Source: an uncultured Aquimarina sp.
GTDB lineage: Bacteria > Bacteroidota > Bacteroidia > Flavobacteriales > Flavobacteriaceae
Reading direction: 5' to 3'
DNA: 64,000 nt
NCBI GenBank assembly: GCA_947503835.1
Contig: CANNFM010000016.1
Location: 62,001 to 126,000, forward strand
The position numbers were made by a program, and so were the translations under genes. Below, piece after piece: positions 1 to 8,610 of this stretch. Within the stretch, counting starts at the first letter, position 1, and each line of letters begins with the position of its first letter. Below the pieces are notes generated by a model, which was given only the letters and a program-made list of their open reading frames with translations, was not told the origin of the DNA and did not search any database.

Positions 1-327
1 CATTTTAGTTGGTTTTACGCTAAAATCAACTCTAAGTTTTGATAGTCTTTCATATTCGGCGTCAACATTGTCAACATCAAATTGCGTGTAAGGAAATCCT
101 GCTTCCATTAATGCATCTTGAAATACCTTACATGGTTCGAAATGGTTGGGGGCTGGTTCCAATAATAATTCTGGTCCATCCTGCCATTCTGCTGAAACTA
201 GGGTTAGCCATCGATTACCACCTTCTAATGGTAGGTCCTTCTTTTTTATGAAGCCTAATTTCTCTGTATAAAATTTTAAAGCTTTTTCTTGGTCTCGAAC
301 TGGAATGCTAATTAGTGTTACTTTCAT
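1..327 (-). CDS. VOC-family (glyoxalase/bleomycin-resistance fold) protein, 3' end outside window
   Basis: The gene runs off the left edge; 109 codons from the ATG at 327 are visible. The protein opens with a beta strand (MKVTLISIPV) and then the helix RDQEKALKFYTEKLGF, which is the usual opening of a VOC module, followed by strands around GGNRWLTLV and ELLLEP. Members of the superfamily bind a metal ion and act as lyases, dioxygenases or drug-binding proteins; the substrate cannot be told here. The start codon lies 29 nt after the stop of the AraC-type gene on the same strand, so the two are probably co-transcribed and the VOC protein may be its target or modulator. The family call is firm, the function open. 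Confidence 0.85.
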   Translation of the reverse strand, partial: MKVTLISIPVRDQEKALKFYTEKLGFIKKKDLPLEGGNRWLTLVSAEWQDGPELLLEPAPNHFEPCKVFQDALMEAGFPYTQFDVDNVDAEYERLSKLRVDFSVKPTKM

Positions 328-356
328 CTTTGTTTTATTTATTCATACTCCAAAGT

Positions 357-761
357 TCAGAACTTCGAATCAATTTTGCTTCTTGAAAGTTGCTCTTTTT
401 GAAATTCCGTAGGTGATTTTCCTATTTTTGTTTTAAATAAAGTGCTGAACGAACCTAAACTTTCAAATCCAACAGCAAAACAGGTTTCAGTTACTGATAT
501 TCCATTTATCAGATGCTCTTTAGATTTCTCAATTCGTTTGTCAATTAAGTATTGTCTTGGAGTTAGTCCATAATATTTTTTGAACAAGCGTAACAAGTGA
601 TACTTGGAAACAAACTGAATATGGGACAATAAGTCCAAATTTAAATTGACATCATAATTGTTTTCGATATAGCTTCGAATTCCAATTACGGTGTTAATTT
701 GTCCTTCGTTTGAATAAACAATGCTACGAATTCTATTAAGTTCTTTTTCGTAAAATGTCAT
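357..761 (-). CDS. AraC-family transcriptional regulator, DNA-binding domain only
   Basis: A 134-residue protein that is almost entirely the two-helix-turn-helix AraC domain (about residues 25-125). The first HTH covers LNLDLLSHIQFVSKYHLLRLF and the second ISVTETCFAVGFESLGSFST, followed by the typical end KTKIGKSPTEFQ. No separate ligand-binding domain is present, so it either senses through a partner or acts as a simple activator. It precedes the VOC gene by 29 nt and starts 105 nt after the beta-galactosidase stop on the same strand; a weak 5-bp hairpin (822-835) lies in that gap. It could regulate the VOC gene, itself, or the galactoside genes; the sequence does not decide. Confidence 0.9.
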   Translation of the reverse strand: MTFYEKELNRIRSIVYSNEGQINTVIGIRSYIENNYDVNLNLDLLSHIQFVSKYHLLRLFKKYYGLTPRQYLIDKRIEKSKEHLINGISVTETCFAVGFESLGSFSTLFKTKIGKSPTEFQKEQLSRSKIDSKF

Positions 762-866
762 TATTGCGTTTTCTTACATTACTGTTAACAATTCTATATA
801 GTTCCTAAATGTAACTCTATACCTTAAATATAAGGAATAAAAAATCGAGAGTAAAAGGATTACAAA

Positions 867-3800
867 TCAATTCTTTTCCCCTCTAAAACTAAAAGAAAAC
901 CTATAATCCTTTGCTTTGTATCGATACTTGTCTAATGGATATGCTCCCCAGGAATTAATCCCACCTACTCCCATCTGAAAATGATCCAGACAGATAGAAA
1001 CGTCATTTTCTTTTTTAAGATCCAAGTGATGTTTGCTTCCTCGTTCTTCTTGTGTAAGGGCTTCGGGACTATAGGGTAGGGCACTAAACCCAAAGGTTGG
1101 GCTTCCAGTAACCTCCAATCCCATTCCATTAGTGTTTTTTAGTACTAGTTTGCTTGTATCTTCTCTATTCCCTGTTTCTTGTGGGCTAATATACTCATGA
1201 CCCATATCAACTATTTTTTTCTCATAAATACCTATGTGTGCGGCATATTTGCGATCTACATAGTTCTCAAAAGGGCCGCGACCCAACCATTGCAGATGAT
1301 CAAAAGAATCTGGTATTTTAAAATATAAGCCAAGTCGAGGTAACTCTGGCAATGATCTGTTCCCAACCATAAAATCACAATCTATTTTTACCTTACTATT
1401 CGCACTAATTGCATATATCATTTTAAAACCACAATCCACATCCGGGAGATACAAATATGCTGTAATCACTATCTGTTTTTCTGATTGATTAGTGACCTGC
1501 ATATTCTTTAATTTACAGTTTTGACTTGCATATCTCCAAGGTTTAGTGCGATCGGGCATTTGGTTTCCAAAATCATTATCATTGGGTGCTCTCCAGAAAT
1601 TTGGACGTAGTGCTTCCGCAATGCATTCGGTTTGATTATATATATAGGAGGTAAGTAATCCTGTAGTTGTACTAATGCCAATTTCAAAATTATTTCCTGA
1701 GATTAGATACAAAGATTCGTTCTCCTTAATGGAAAGTTTTCCTATGAATTTTTCTTCTTCAATTTTTGTTTTAATGATATCATGTAACAAAAACTGCGCT
1801 GTTGCCGCTTCATGACCAAAAGGAATCGACTTGTCATTTCTTCCTTGATATAGAGCATAAAAGTTTAAATAGTACTTGGTATTTGCTTCAAAATTCACTT
1901 TAAAATCAAGTCCGAAGTGCTTCGATTTCCCTGCACTAATTTCTGGGTTTTGAAAATATCCTTGCTTTACGAGCTTATATTCAGAACATATTTCCCATCG
2001 GATTTCAAAATCGGATAATGAAATAAAGTCAAAGTCATTACTAATTTCGACAATACCTTTTTTAAGATCGATGATTTTAAAATTAATGGGTTGATAGCAT
2101 TTTTTTACTTCCCATATCGCAGGATGAGGAGTACGATCGGGGAACAGTAACCCATTAATACAAAAATTACCATCACTGGGTGTATCAGGAGGGCCAAAAT
2201 TCCCACCAAATTTCCAGTATTTCTCACCAGTTTTGGTGTACGCTGCAATGCCTTGATCGACCCAATCCCAAATAAAGCCACCTTGTAAAACCGGATGTGC
2301 CTTGATCAAATCCCAATAATCAATTAAGTTACCTACACTATTTCCCATGGCATGAGCATACTCGCACATGATATAGGGTCTTTTGGGGTTTTTAGATGCA
2401 TATGCCTCGACTTGTTCTATAGTTGGATACATTGGGCAAACGATATCGGTATTTTCTTCTTCACCTGCTTGTTCAAACTGCACAGGTCTTGAATCATCCT
2501 TGGACTTGATCCATTGATAGGCTGCTTTAAAATTAGGTCCGTTTCCTGCTTCATTACCCAAAGACCATATGATGATCGAAGGATGATTTTTGGTGCGCTC
2601 AAACATGCGTTGTACGCGATCTAAATGAGCCGCTTTCCATTCTGGTAAATTGCAAGGATGTACAGATTCATCATAAGGTGTAGAATAATTAGAACCCATA
2701 CCGTGGGTTTCAATATTCGCTTCATCAACCACGTACAAACCATATTTATCACATAATTCATACCAGCGAGCATCATTTGGGTAATGACTGTTGCGCACAG
2801 CATTGATATTGTATTGTTTCATTACTATAATATCCTGGATCATACTTTCTTTGGTAATAATCCGTCCTGTAACTTCATCGTGTTCATGCCGATTAACACC
2901 TCGTACTGTAATTGCTTTTCCGTTAATCAATAGTTGTGTATTCTTGATTTCAACTTTGCGGAATCCTATTTTGCAGCCCACAACCTCCAAAGTAGTGTTT
3001 TTTTGATCTAATAAAGTCAATGAGAGTTCGTATAGATGTGGTGTTTCGGCGGTCCATTGCAATGGATGGTTTAGTTGCTCTTGTAGCGAGAAAGAAGTGA
3101 TTTTTGATGTTATTTCGCATGTAATATCCTTGGAAAAGAGAAGTTCTTTAGCCTCGGTATACAATTCACAACGTATGGTTCCTGTCCATTGCTGTTGTAT
3201 TATATTTTGAAGAGAAATATCTACATGCAGTAATCCATCAACATAATCTGAAGTTAAGTTTCCTTTGGCAAAAAAATCCTGAATATGAATCTGATTTCTA
3301 GAGAATACATATACATCACGTTGAATACCGCTTAAGCGCCAAAAGTCCTGGCATTCGAGATACGAGCCATCGCACCACCGATATACTTCGACTGCAATAG
3401 TATTTTCTCCTTTTTTTATGTACCTGGTAATATCAAATTCGATAGGCGTCATCGAATCCTGATTGTACCCTAGCCATGTTCCGTTTATCCAAAAGTGAGC
3501 TGCAGATTTTACTGATCCAAAATGAATGTAAACTTGCCTCCCTTCCCATTGATCCGGGATAGTAAATGTCTTTTTATAAGATCCTACGGGATTATTATCA
3601 TGTGGAATGAAAGGAGGATTTTTAGGAAATGGATAATGATCATTTACGTAAATCGGAACTCCATGACCTTCTAATTCCCAATTTGCAGGTACTTTGATGT
3701 CGCCCCAGGATGAAGTGTTATAACTATCTTCCTGGAAACCTTTTGGTCGTTTATTGGGTGCATCTACATATTTGAATTTCCAGCTTCCGTTAAGAGATTT

Positions 3801-3950
3801 GTACCACGGAGAGTTTTCTTTTACATTTTCCCACAAAAATGGTATATCTGGATAAGGAAACAAATTAGTATGAGGTGTTTCTTGACCAATATTGAAAACT
3901 TCCGGGTTTTCCCAAAAATTAGTACTGTCAAAATTATTTTCTGATTCCAT
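867..3950 (-). CDS. Glycoside hydrolase family 2 beta-galactosidase (LacZ type)
   Basis: A 1027-residue protein, the usual length for LacZ-type GH2 enzymes, which cleave terminal beta-D-galactosides. The order is N-terminal sugar-binding jelly roll (about 50-215), Ig-like domain (about 217-330), TIM barrel (about 335-630), linker domain and C-terminal Bgal_small_N domain (about 740-1020, ending with the LacZ-like WGAYPLDKYRY). The acid/base is Glu467 in SLGNEAG and the nucleophile Glu530 in MCEYAHAMGNS. No signal peptide is visible, so it probably acts in the cytoplasm on imported sugar. It follows the GH36 gene with 1 nt between the genes (stop at 3952, start at 3950), indicating translational coupling. 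The broader alternative is another exo-acting GH2 activity. Confidence 0.93.
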   Translation of the reverse strand: MESENNFDSTNFWENPEVFNIGQETPHTNLFPYPDIPFLWENVKENSPWYKSLNGSWKFKYVDAPNKRPKGFQEDSYNTSSWGDIKVPANWELEGHGVPIYVNDHYPFPKNPPFIPHDNNPVGSYKKTFTIPDQWEGRQVYIHFGSVKSAAHFWINGTWLGYNQDSMTPIEFDITRYIKKGENTIAVEVYRWCDGSYLECQDFWRLSGIQRDVYVFSRNQIHIQDFFAKGNLTSDYVDGLLHVDISLQNIIQQQWTGTIRCELYTEAKELLFSKDITCEITSKITSFSLQEQLNHPLQWTAETPHLYELSLTLLDQKNTTLEVVGCKIGFRKVEIKNTQLLINGKAITVRGVNRHEHDEVTGRIITKESMIQDIIVMKQYNINAVRNSHYPNDARWYELCDKYGLYVVDEANIETHGMGSNYSTPYDESVHPCNLPEWKAAHLDRVQRMFERTKNHPSIIIWSLGNEAGNGPNFKAAYQWIKSKDDSRPVQFEQAGEEENTDIVCPMYPTIEQVEAYASKNPKRPYIMCEYAHAMGNSVGNLIDYWDLIKAHPVLQGGFIWDWVDQGIAAYTKTGEKYWKFGGNFGPPDTPSDGNFCINGLLFPDRTPHPAIWEVKKCYQPINFKIIDLKKGIVEISNDFDFISLSDFEIRWEICSEYKLVKQGYFQNPEISAGKSKHFGLDFKVNFEANTKYYLNFYALYQGRNDKSIPFGHEAATAQFLLHDIIKTKIEEEKFIGKLSIKENESLYLISGNNFEIGISTTTGLLTSYIYNQTECIAEALRPNFWRAPNDNDFGNQMPDRTKPWRYASQNCKLKNMQVTNQSEKQIVITAYLYLPDVDCGFKMIYAISANSKVKIDCDFMVGNRSLPELPRLGLYFKIPDSFDHLQWLGRGPFENYVDRKYAAHIGIYEKKIVDMGHEYISPQETGNREDTSKLVLKNTNGMGLEVTGSPTFGFSALPYSPEALTQEERGSKHHLDLKKENDVSICLDHFQMGVGGINSWGAYPLDKYRYKAKDYRFSFSFRGEKN

Positions 3951-3951
3951 C

Positions 3952-5763
3952 TTAAATCGCGGCTAAAGTTATCATCCCGGATATGGGTACTTTAATAGAA
4001 ATCAAACCTTTACTACGCACTTTTGTATCACTCTGAACTTGATTTCCGAGGCAATCATACATACACACTTGATAAGTTTTAAGGTCATTTAGAACATTCA
4101 GAATGATATTTTCTGAAGTTTTAGCATTAATAATATCAATATAATCCCTTTCACCAGGTAGTTCAATTACTATATTGGCATGTACGGTAATAATTTTCTT
4201 TTCTTTGGAAGTTGCCTTAATTAACGGGTAATTTTCTGAAGGCCCCGAAGCTGTTAAATCACCATCGAGTAGTACTTTTCGGTTTTTGACCCAATACTTA
4301 GTATAAAAACTGATCATTTGCCGATGAGATTCTGAAATTTCATTAAGCCTTACCGATACTTGAGGGACCGAAAATAAAATATTTACAAACTGTAAAGCGG
4401 CTATTTCTAGAGGTTCGTCATAGTTCCACATAAACATATCAGAATGCACAGCAGTCGTACCGGATAGTAATCGCAGATCAATAATTCGTTTTCTGTTGGT
4501 TATGGCATCATTAGGGCAGTCGTGCGCTCTAAACATATTCCCAGATTTTCGCAATACAGGACCAATATAATGTTGTCTGAATTCTATAAGAATATTAGGT
4601 TTTATGGCTGTTAAAGCTAACATCACATCGGTCATTAATCGATCAACCGCCGGACCGATAGCTGCATAATCTCTGCCATCTTGAGCTGTTAATTTGGTGT
4701 CCTCATAAGGGATAAAATGATCAATAAAATCGAGCTTAAAACCATCTAAATTCCATTCTTTGAGTGCTTTGACATAAATATTGATCAGGTATGCTCTTAT
4801 TTCAGGGTATCTGGGATCTGCAATGGCGGCTTGAAACTCTTCAGAAAAATGTAGAAACTTACCCTTAAATTGTTGGAAAGCTTTGGAATGTTTTCCTAAA
4901 AAAGGAACTGAATACCATAATAGTACTTTCATCTCCAAATCATGAACCTGAGCTACAAAATCATGCATGTCTGGGAACCGTTCTGGGACCCAATCCCCGG
5001 TGTAGGCATATCCACGATTACTATCACCAGTTTGCCAACCATCATCAACAATGATACTCTTGTATCCCATTTTTGAAGCAATTTCACATTCTTGTAATAA
5101 ACCTTTGACACTAATATCCTGATGATAAGAATACCAGGTAGAATACATAGGTAATTTGGCTATTTCGGGAACAAACATAGGTTTGTAGAAAGAGGCCCAC
5201 CAATTAGAAATTTCGCTCAAAGAATGTTCATAACGTTGTTTTCGATAGTCTAATAGAATACTAAGCTCATATTCACTAAAGTCAGGAACACTTTCTTTGA
5301 ATACAATTACATTGCAATATATCCAGCCATCTTCTTCACGAAGTCCTGCTCCTAGAGATAATGTATTGATAGCATCAGAACATGCAAAAGTATGTATGTT
5401 ATGATCATCGTGATCATAAAGACCGATTACCGGAGCTTCATAAGCTGCACGGGAAACCAGCATGCATTCTGCGTCAAACTCTGCATACACACGCCTATCA
5501 CTTTCATAATTACTAGTCCAGGTACCTTTTAGATTAATTGCAGGAATTTTCCATACTAATTTAATCGGTTTTGTGTTTTTAGGAGTTGATGCATGTAGTG
5601 CTATGGTTACTTTAAAAAGTCTACTTTCTAGTTGTTCTATTTTACTTGATGATTTGAAACCCAATACTTTTTCTTTAGAATACATAGATATCCCATTGTA
5701 TGGAAGTTCATTTTCACCTACTTCCTTAAGAAAATTCCATCCTTTTGTGGTTAAGTTCGCCAT
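3952..5763 (-). CDS. GH36-type alpha-galactosidase
   Basis: A 603-residue protein of the GH36/melibiase superfamily, which releases alpha-linked galactose from oligosaccharides such as raffinose or melibiose. The barrel contains the marker SIIVDDGWQ, the probable nucleophile Asp345 in DGFKLDFIDHF and the probable acid/base Asp415 in FRAHDCPND. There is no signal peptide, which fits intracellular action. It sits between the symporter gene (21 nt upstream) and the beta-galactosidase (1 nt downstream), so the three form one operon for taking up and splitting mixed alpha/beta galactosides. The exact linkage and the chance that it acts on another alpha-hexoside cannot be settled from motifs. Confidence 0.82.
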   Translation of the reverse strand: MANLTTKGWNFLKEVGENELPYNGISMYSKEKVLGFKSSSKIEQLESRLFKVTIALHASTPKNTKPIKLVWKIPAINLKGTWTSNYESDRRVYAEFDAECMLVSRAAYEAPVIGLYDHDDHNIHTFACSDAINTLSLGAGLREEDGWIYCNVIVFKESVPDFSEYELSILLDYRKQRYEHSLSEISNWWASFYKPMFVPEIAKLPMYSTWYSYHQDISVKGLLQECEIASKMGYKSIIVDDGWQTGDSNRGYAYTGDWVPERFPDMHDFVAQVHDLEMKVLLWYSVPFLGKHSKAFQQFKGKFLHFSEEFQAAIADPRYPEIRAYLINIYVKALKEWNLDGFKLDFIDHFIPYEDTKLTAQDGRDYAAIGPAVDRLMTDVMLALTAIKPNILIEFRQHYIGPVLRKSGNMFRAHDCPNDAITNRKRIIDLRLLSGTTAVHSDMFMWNYDEPLEIAALQFVNILFSVPQVSVRLNEISESHRQMISFYTKYWVKNRKVLLDGDLTASGPSENYPLIKATSKEKKIITVHANIVIELPGERDYIDIINAKTSENIILNVLNDLKTYQVCMYDCLGNQVQSDTKVRSKGLISIKVPISGMITLAAI

Positions 5764-5784
5764 AATGACAAATTATAAGTTTAT

Positions 5785-7377
5785 TTAGGTTGCAACTCCC
5801 AAGGGAGAAAAGAAAATATAAGCAGCAATAACTATAATTACAAGAACAAAGGAAACGATATGTCGATGTTTCCAAGGTTTGATATCGACCAGTTTTTTAT
5901 CCACAGGTTGGTACGGAATTTTCATGGGGTATAATTTCCCAAAAAGCAACATAATGGCTGTACTTGTTACAAACAAAATCGCCATGATGTGTAAGAAATG
6001 TAATCCGGTATCAAATACTAATTGTGTAAGGCCGTAACAGGTAATAAAAAAGATTAAGGCAACTTTTGCGCCAATTGGGGGTACTTTTTTGGTAACGAAG
6101 CCTACAAATAAAATGGTGAAAATAGGTACACTAAAAAAACCTGCAACCTTCTGGATGTAGTCAAAAAATCCACCATCTACAAAGGCAATAAAAGGAGCGA
6201 TAAACATGGCAGTCATTGCTAAAAAAACCTGTAAATATTTACTTCGTTTAATCAATGTGATGTCTCCTATTTCTTTGTTCTTATGTTTTAGATACGGTTT
6301 ATAAATATTAAGCATGAATAGTGTACTCGAACTATTAAGACCAGAGTTAAACGTAGTTAGTGCTGCACCAAAAATTATGGCCGCCATAAATCCAGTTAAA
6401 TATTCGGGCATGACATCACCGATTAATCGAGGATATACTTCTGCCGTATTTTCTAAATTAAAATAAATATGTAACGCAATAAGCCCGGGAACATTAAGTA
6501 AAATAGGAGATATTACCTTAAGCACACTGGCTAAAGCAATACCTTTTTGACCGGCGGCTAGATTTTTTGCCCCCAATACACGTTGCATAATATATTGCTC
6601 GGTACCCCAATAGTTTAAATTCACCAAAAGCATCCCGGTAAATAAAGTGCTAAACGGTACCGGGGAATCCGGTTTTCCGATGGCATTAAGATGTTCTGTG
6701 TTTTGAGTCATAATCATATCCAGACCGACAGAAAAATTTCCATCACCGATATAAAGTAATCCAAAAAAAGGGACGAGTAATCCACCGATTACTAATCCGA
6801 TTCCGTTAATGGCATCTGAGACTGCAATTGCTTTAAGCCCTCCAAAAATGGCATAAATACTTCCAACAATTCCTATAGACCATACTAAAATCCAAATTGT
6901 GGCCCAATTACTTAAACCAAAAACACCCGAGAGGTCGAACATACCATTAAAAGCAACTGCACCTGCATACAATACAGGTGGCATCATATTGATTACATAG
7001 CCTACCAGAAATATGATGGATATCCATTTTTTGATGCTTGGATCAAAACGATCTTCCAGAAAATCCGGGGTGGTTACAGAACCATTACGCAGGTAGATAG
7101 GTAGAATAAACTCTGAAACAATAATCAAGGATAGAATAGAGGTCATTCCCCATGCCATTACGGCGACACTATCAATATATACCTGCTCATTCTCGCCAAT
7201 AAAGTTATTGGCGCTCATATTGGTTAGAAAAAGAGATCCACCTATTACAAACCATCCTAGACTTCTTCCTCCTAAAAAATATCCATCAGAGGTATTAAGA
7301 GCTTCACCTTTGGTTTTGCGGTAGGAGATATAGGCAACTAATAATGTGAAAAGTATAAAAGTTGAAACAGCAAGCAT
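5785..7377 (-). CDS. Sodium:solute symporter (SSS family), probable galactoside/sugar transporter
   Basis: About 530 residues with roughly 14 hydrophobic segments across the whole length, matching the SSS family (SGLT, PutP) that couples sugar or organic solute uptake to sodium. The characteristic stretches GGRSLGWFVIGGSLFLTNMS near the N-terminus and the central FGGLKAIAVSDAI and NSGLNSSSTLFMLNIYKPYL are those of SGLT-like sugar symporters. I take the ATG at 7377 as start; a GTG two codons earlier (7383) is also possible. It is the first gene of the operon with GH36 and GH2, so a galactoside is the likely substrate. The upstream region has a small inverted repeat that could be an operator. 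Confidence 0.88.
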   Translation of the reverse strand: MLAVSTFILFTLLVAYISYRKTKGEALNTSDGYFLGGRSLGWFVIGGSLFLTNMSANNFIGENEQVYIDSVAVMAWGMTSILSLIIVSEFILPIYLRNGSVTTPDFLEDRFDPSIKKWISIIFLVGYVINMMPPVLYAGAVAFNGMFDLSGVFGLSNWATIWILVWSIGIVGSIYAIFGGLKAIAVSDAINGIGLVIGGLLVPFFGLLYIGDGNFSVGLDMIMTQNTEHLNAIGKPDSPVPFSTLFTGMLLVNLNYWGTEQYIMQRVLGAKNLAAGQKGIALASVLKVISPILLNVPGLIALHIYFNLENTAEVYPRLIGDVMPEYLTGFMAAIIFGAALTTFNSGLNSSSTLFMLNIYKPYLKHKNKEIGDITLIKRSKYLQVFLAMTAMFIAPFIAFVDGGFFDYIQKVAGFFSVPIFTILFVGFVTKKVPPIGAKVALIFFITCYGLTQLVFDTGLHFLHIMAILFVTSTAIMLLFGKLYPMKIPYQPVDKKLVDIKPWKHRHIVSFVLVIIVIAAYIFFSPLGVAT

Positions 7378-7679
7378 AAGCACAATTTATTAAATGGTTA
7401 TGATTGCTAAAAACAACAATCATTTAATAAAGATTCACTTAGAATAAAGTGATCATACTGGTAGTAACAGTATAGGTTTATCAAACTTAAAAAAAAAAAT
7501 TAACGTAAAAACACATTTGATATTTTTATTCGATTGATTTATAAGAGTATATGTAAGTATTGTTATTTACAATAGATAAAAAATCAATTACTCGTGAGAC
7601 TATTACATTACTGAAAACTAAAACGACCAAAATATCTTATGATTTTTTCTATATTGTCCACTTAATCATAAACTATATA
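7378..7679. other. Divergent intergenic region between symporter and BASS transporter genes
   Basis: About 300 bp without a clear gene (an N-terminal extension of the BASS frame back to 7560 is possible but poorly supported). It holds an A-tract, an inverted repeat at 7455-7473 and, on the minus strand, CAAACTTA at 7482-7489, which reads TAAGTTTG and fits the Bacteroidota -7 element TAnnTTTG for the symporter operon. No matching -33 element was obvious. Both flanking transporters could be driven from here. Confidence 0.4.
7455..7473. promoter_or_regulatory. Inverted repeat ATACTG-N7-CAGTAT, possible operator
   Basis: A perfect 6-bp inverted repeat with a 7-nt spacer lies just downstream (minus strand) of the putative -7 element of the symporter operon. 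Such a position would suit a repressor of galactoside genes. No LacI- or GntR-type regulator is encoded nearby, and a 6-bp dyad can arise by chance, so the call is tentative. Confidence 0.3.
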
Positions 7680-8549
7680 ATGGACAATATATCTACAATT
7701 TTTTTAGCAGCATCACTTATCATCATCATGTTAGGAATGGGATTGTCTCTCGTTATTGACGATTTTAAAAGAATATTTATATATCCAAAAGCCGTACTAA
7801 TAGGGCTAACAAATCAAATACTTATCCTACCAATATTAGGATTTGCTCTGGCATCTTTATTTCCTTTACAACCAGAAGTTGCGGTAGGAATTATGATTTT
7901 AGCTGCTTGCCCAGGTGGGGCAACATCTAATTTGATATGTCATTTAGCAAAGGGAAATATTGCGTTATCTGTTACTTTAACTGCGATAAGTAGTTTTGTT
8001 TCTATTTTGACAATACCTTTTATTGTAAATTTTTCACTGCAACATTTTTTAGATGAAGGACAGATAATAAAATTAGACGTAATCAATACTATCGCCCAGA
8101 TTATGGTGATTACTATTATTCCTGTTAGTATTGGCATGGTTATTAGAAAATATAAGGAATCATTCGCTCTAAGAATGGAAAAACCCGTTAGAGTTGCCTC
8201 TGGTATTGTGATGGTATTAGTTATCATAGGTATAACCGTTAAAGAAAAAGATAATTTTATTTCATATTTTCAACAAGCAGGATTAGTAGCCTTAAGTTTA
8301 AATGCTATTACGATGCTTGTAGGATATTATTCTGCTAAGATTTTTAAAATAAGGAATGAAAGTGCTATTTCAATTGCAATAGAATCCGGAATTCAAAATG
8401 GTACTTTGGCGATAACTATAGCTGTTGTTTTGATTGGGAATACTTCGTTTGCAATAGCTCCGGCAGTATATAGTTTTTTAATGTTTTTTACTGGAGGTAT
8501 CGCTATTTATTTTGGAATTAAGAAAAGTAGATCTTTAAGTAAAAATTAA
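7680..8549 (+). CDS. Bile acid:sodium symporter (BASS) family transporter
   Basis: A hydrophobic protein of 289 residues with 9-10 membrane segments. The start region MDNISTIFLAASLIIIMLGM, then GLSLVIDDFKRI, and the motif AACPGGATSNLICHLAKGN are standard for the BASS/SBF family, which carries bile acids, organic anions, pantothenate or ketoacids with sodium. The open frame extends to an upstream ATG at 7560, but those 40 residues look unlike the family and include a lone hydrophobic stretch, so I prefer the ATG at 7680. It is read away from the symporter operon and ends at a hairpin shared with the convergent FG-GAP gene. The substrate is unknown. Confidence 0.85.
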   Translation: MDNISTIFLAASLIIIMLGMGLSLVIDDFKRIFIYPKAVLIGLTNQILILPILGFALASLFPLQPEVAVGIMILAACPGGATSNLICHLAKGNIALSVTLTAISSFVSILTIPFIVNFSLQHFLDEGQIIKLDVINTIAQIMVITIIPVSIGMVIRKYKESFALRMEKPVRVASGIVMVLVIIGITVKEKDNFISYFQQAGLVALSLNAITMLVGYYSAKIFKIRNESAISIAIESGIQNGTLAITIAVVLIGNTSFAIAPAVYSFLMFFTGGIAIYFGIKKSRSLSKN

Positions 8550-8558
8550 GTTCAAAAT

Positions 8559-8587
8559 AAACCGATAGCGAGGAAATCTATCGGTTT
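8559..8587. terminator. Bidirectional terminator hairpin
   Basis: A perfect 10-bp stem AAACCGATAG / CTATCGGTTT with a 9-nt loop sits in the 61-bp gap between the convergent BASS and FG-GAP genes, and has A/T-rich flanks on both sides. Confidence 0.75.
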
Positions 8588-8610
8588 AAGTACGATCTCA
8601 TTGGATATGC

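Noticed and set aside
39..251. 70-codon plus-strand frame at the left edge
   Set aside because: It lies opposite the VOC gene, whose frame has clear family motifs.
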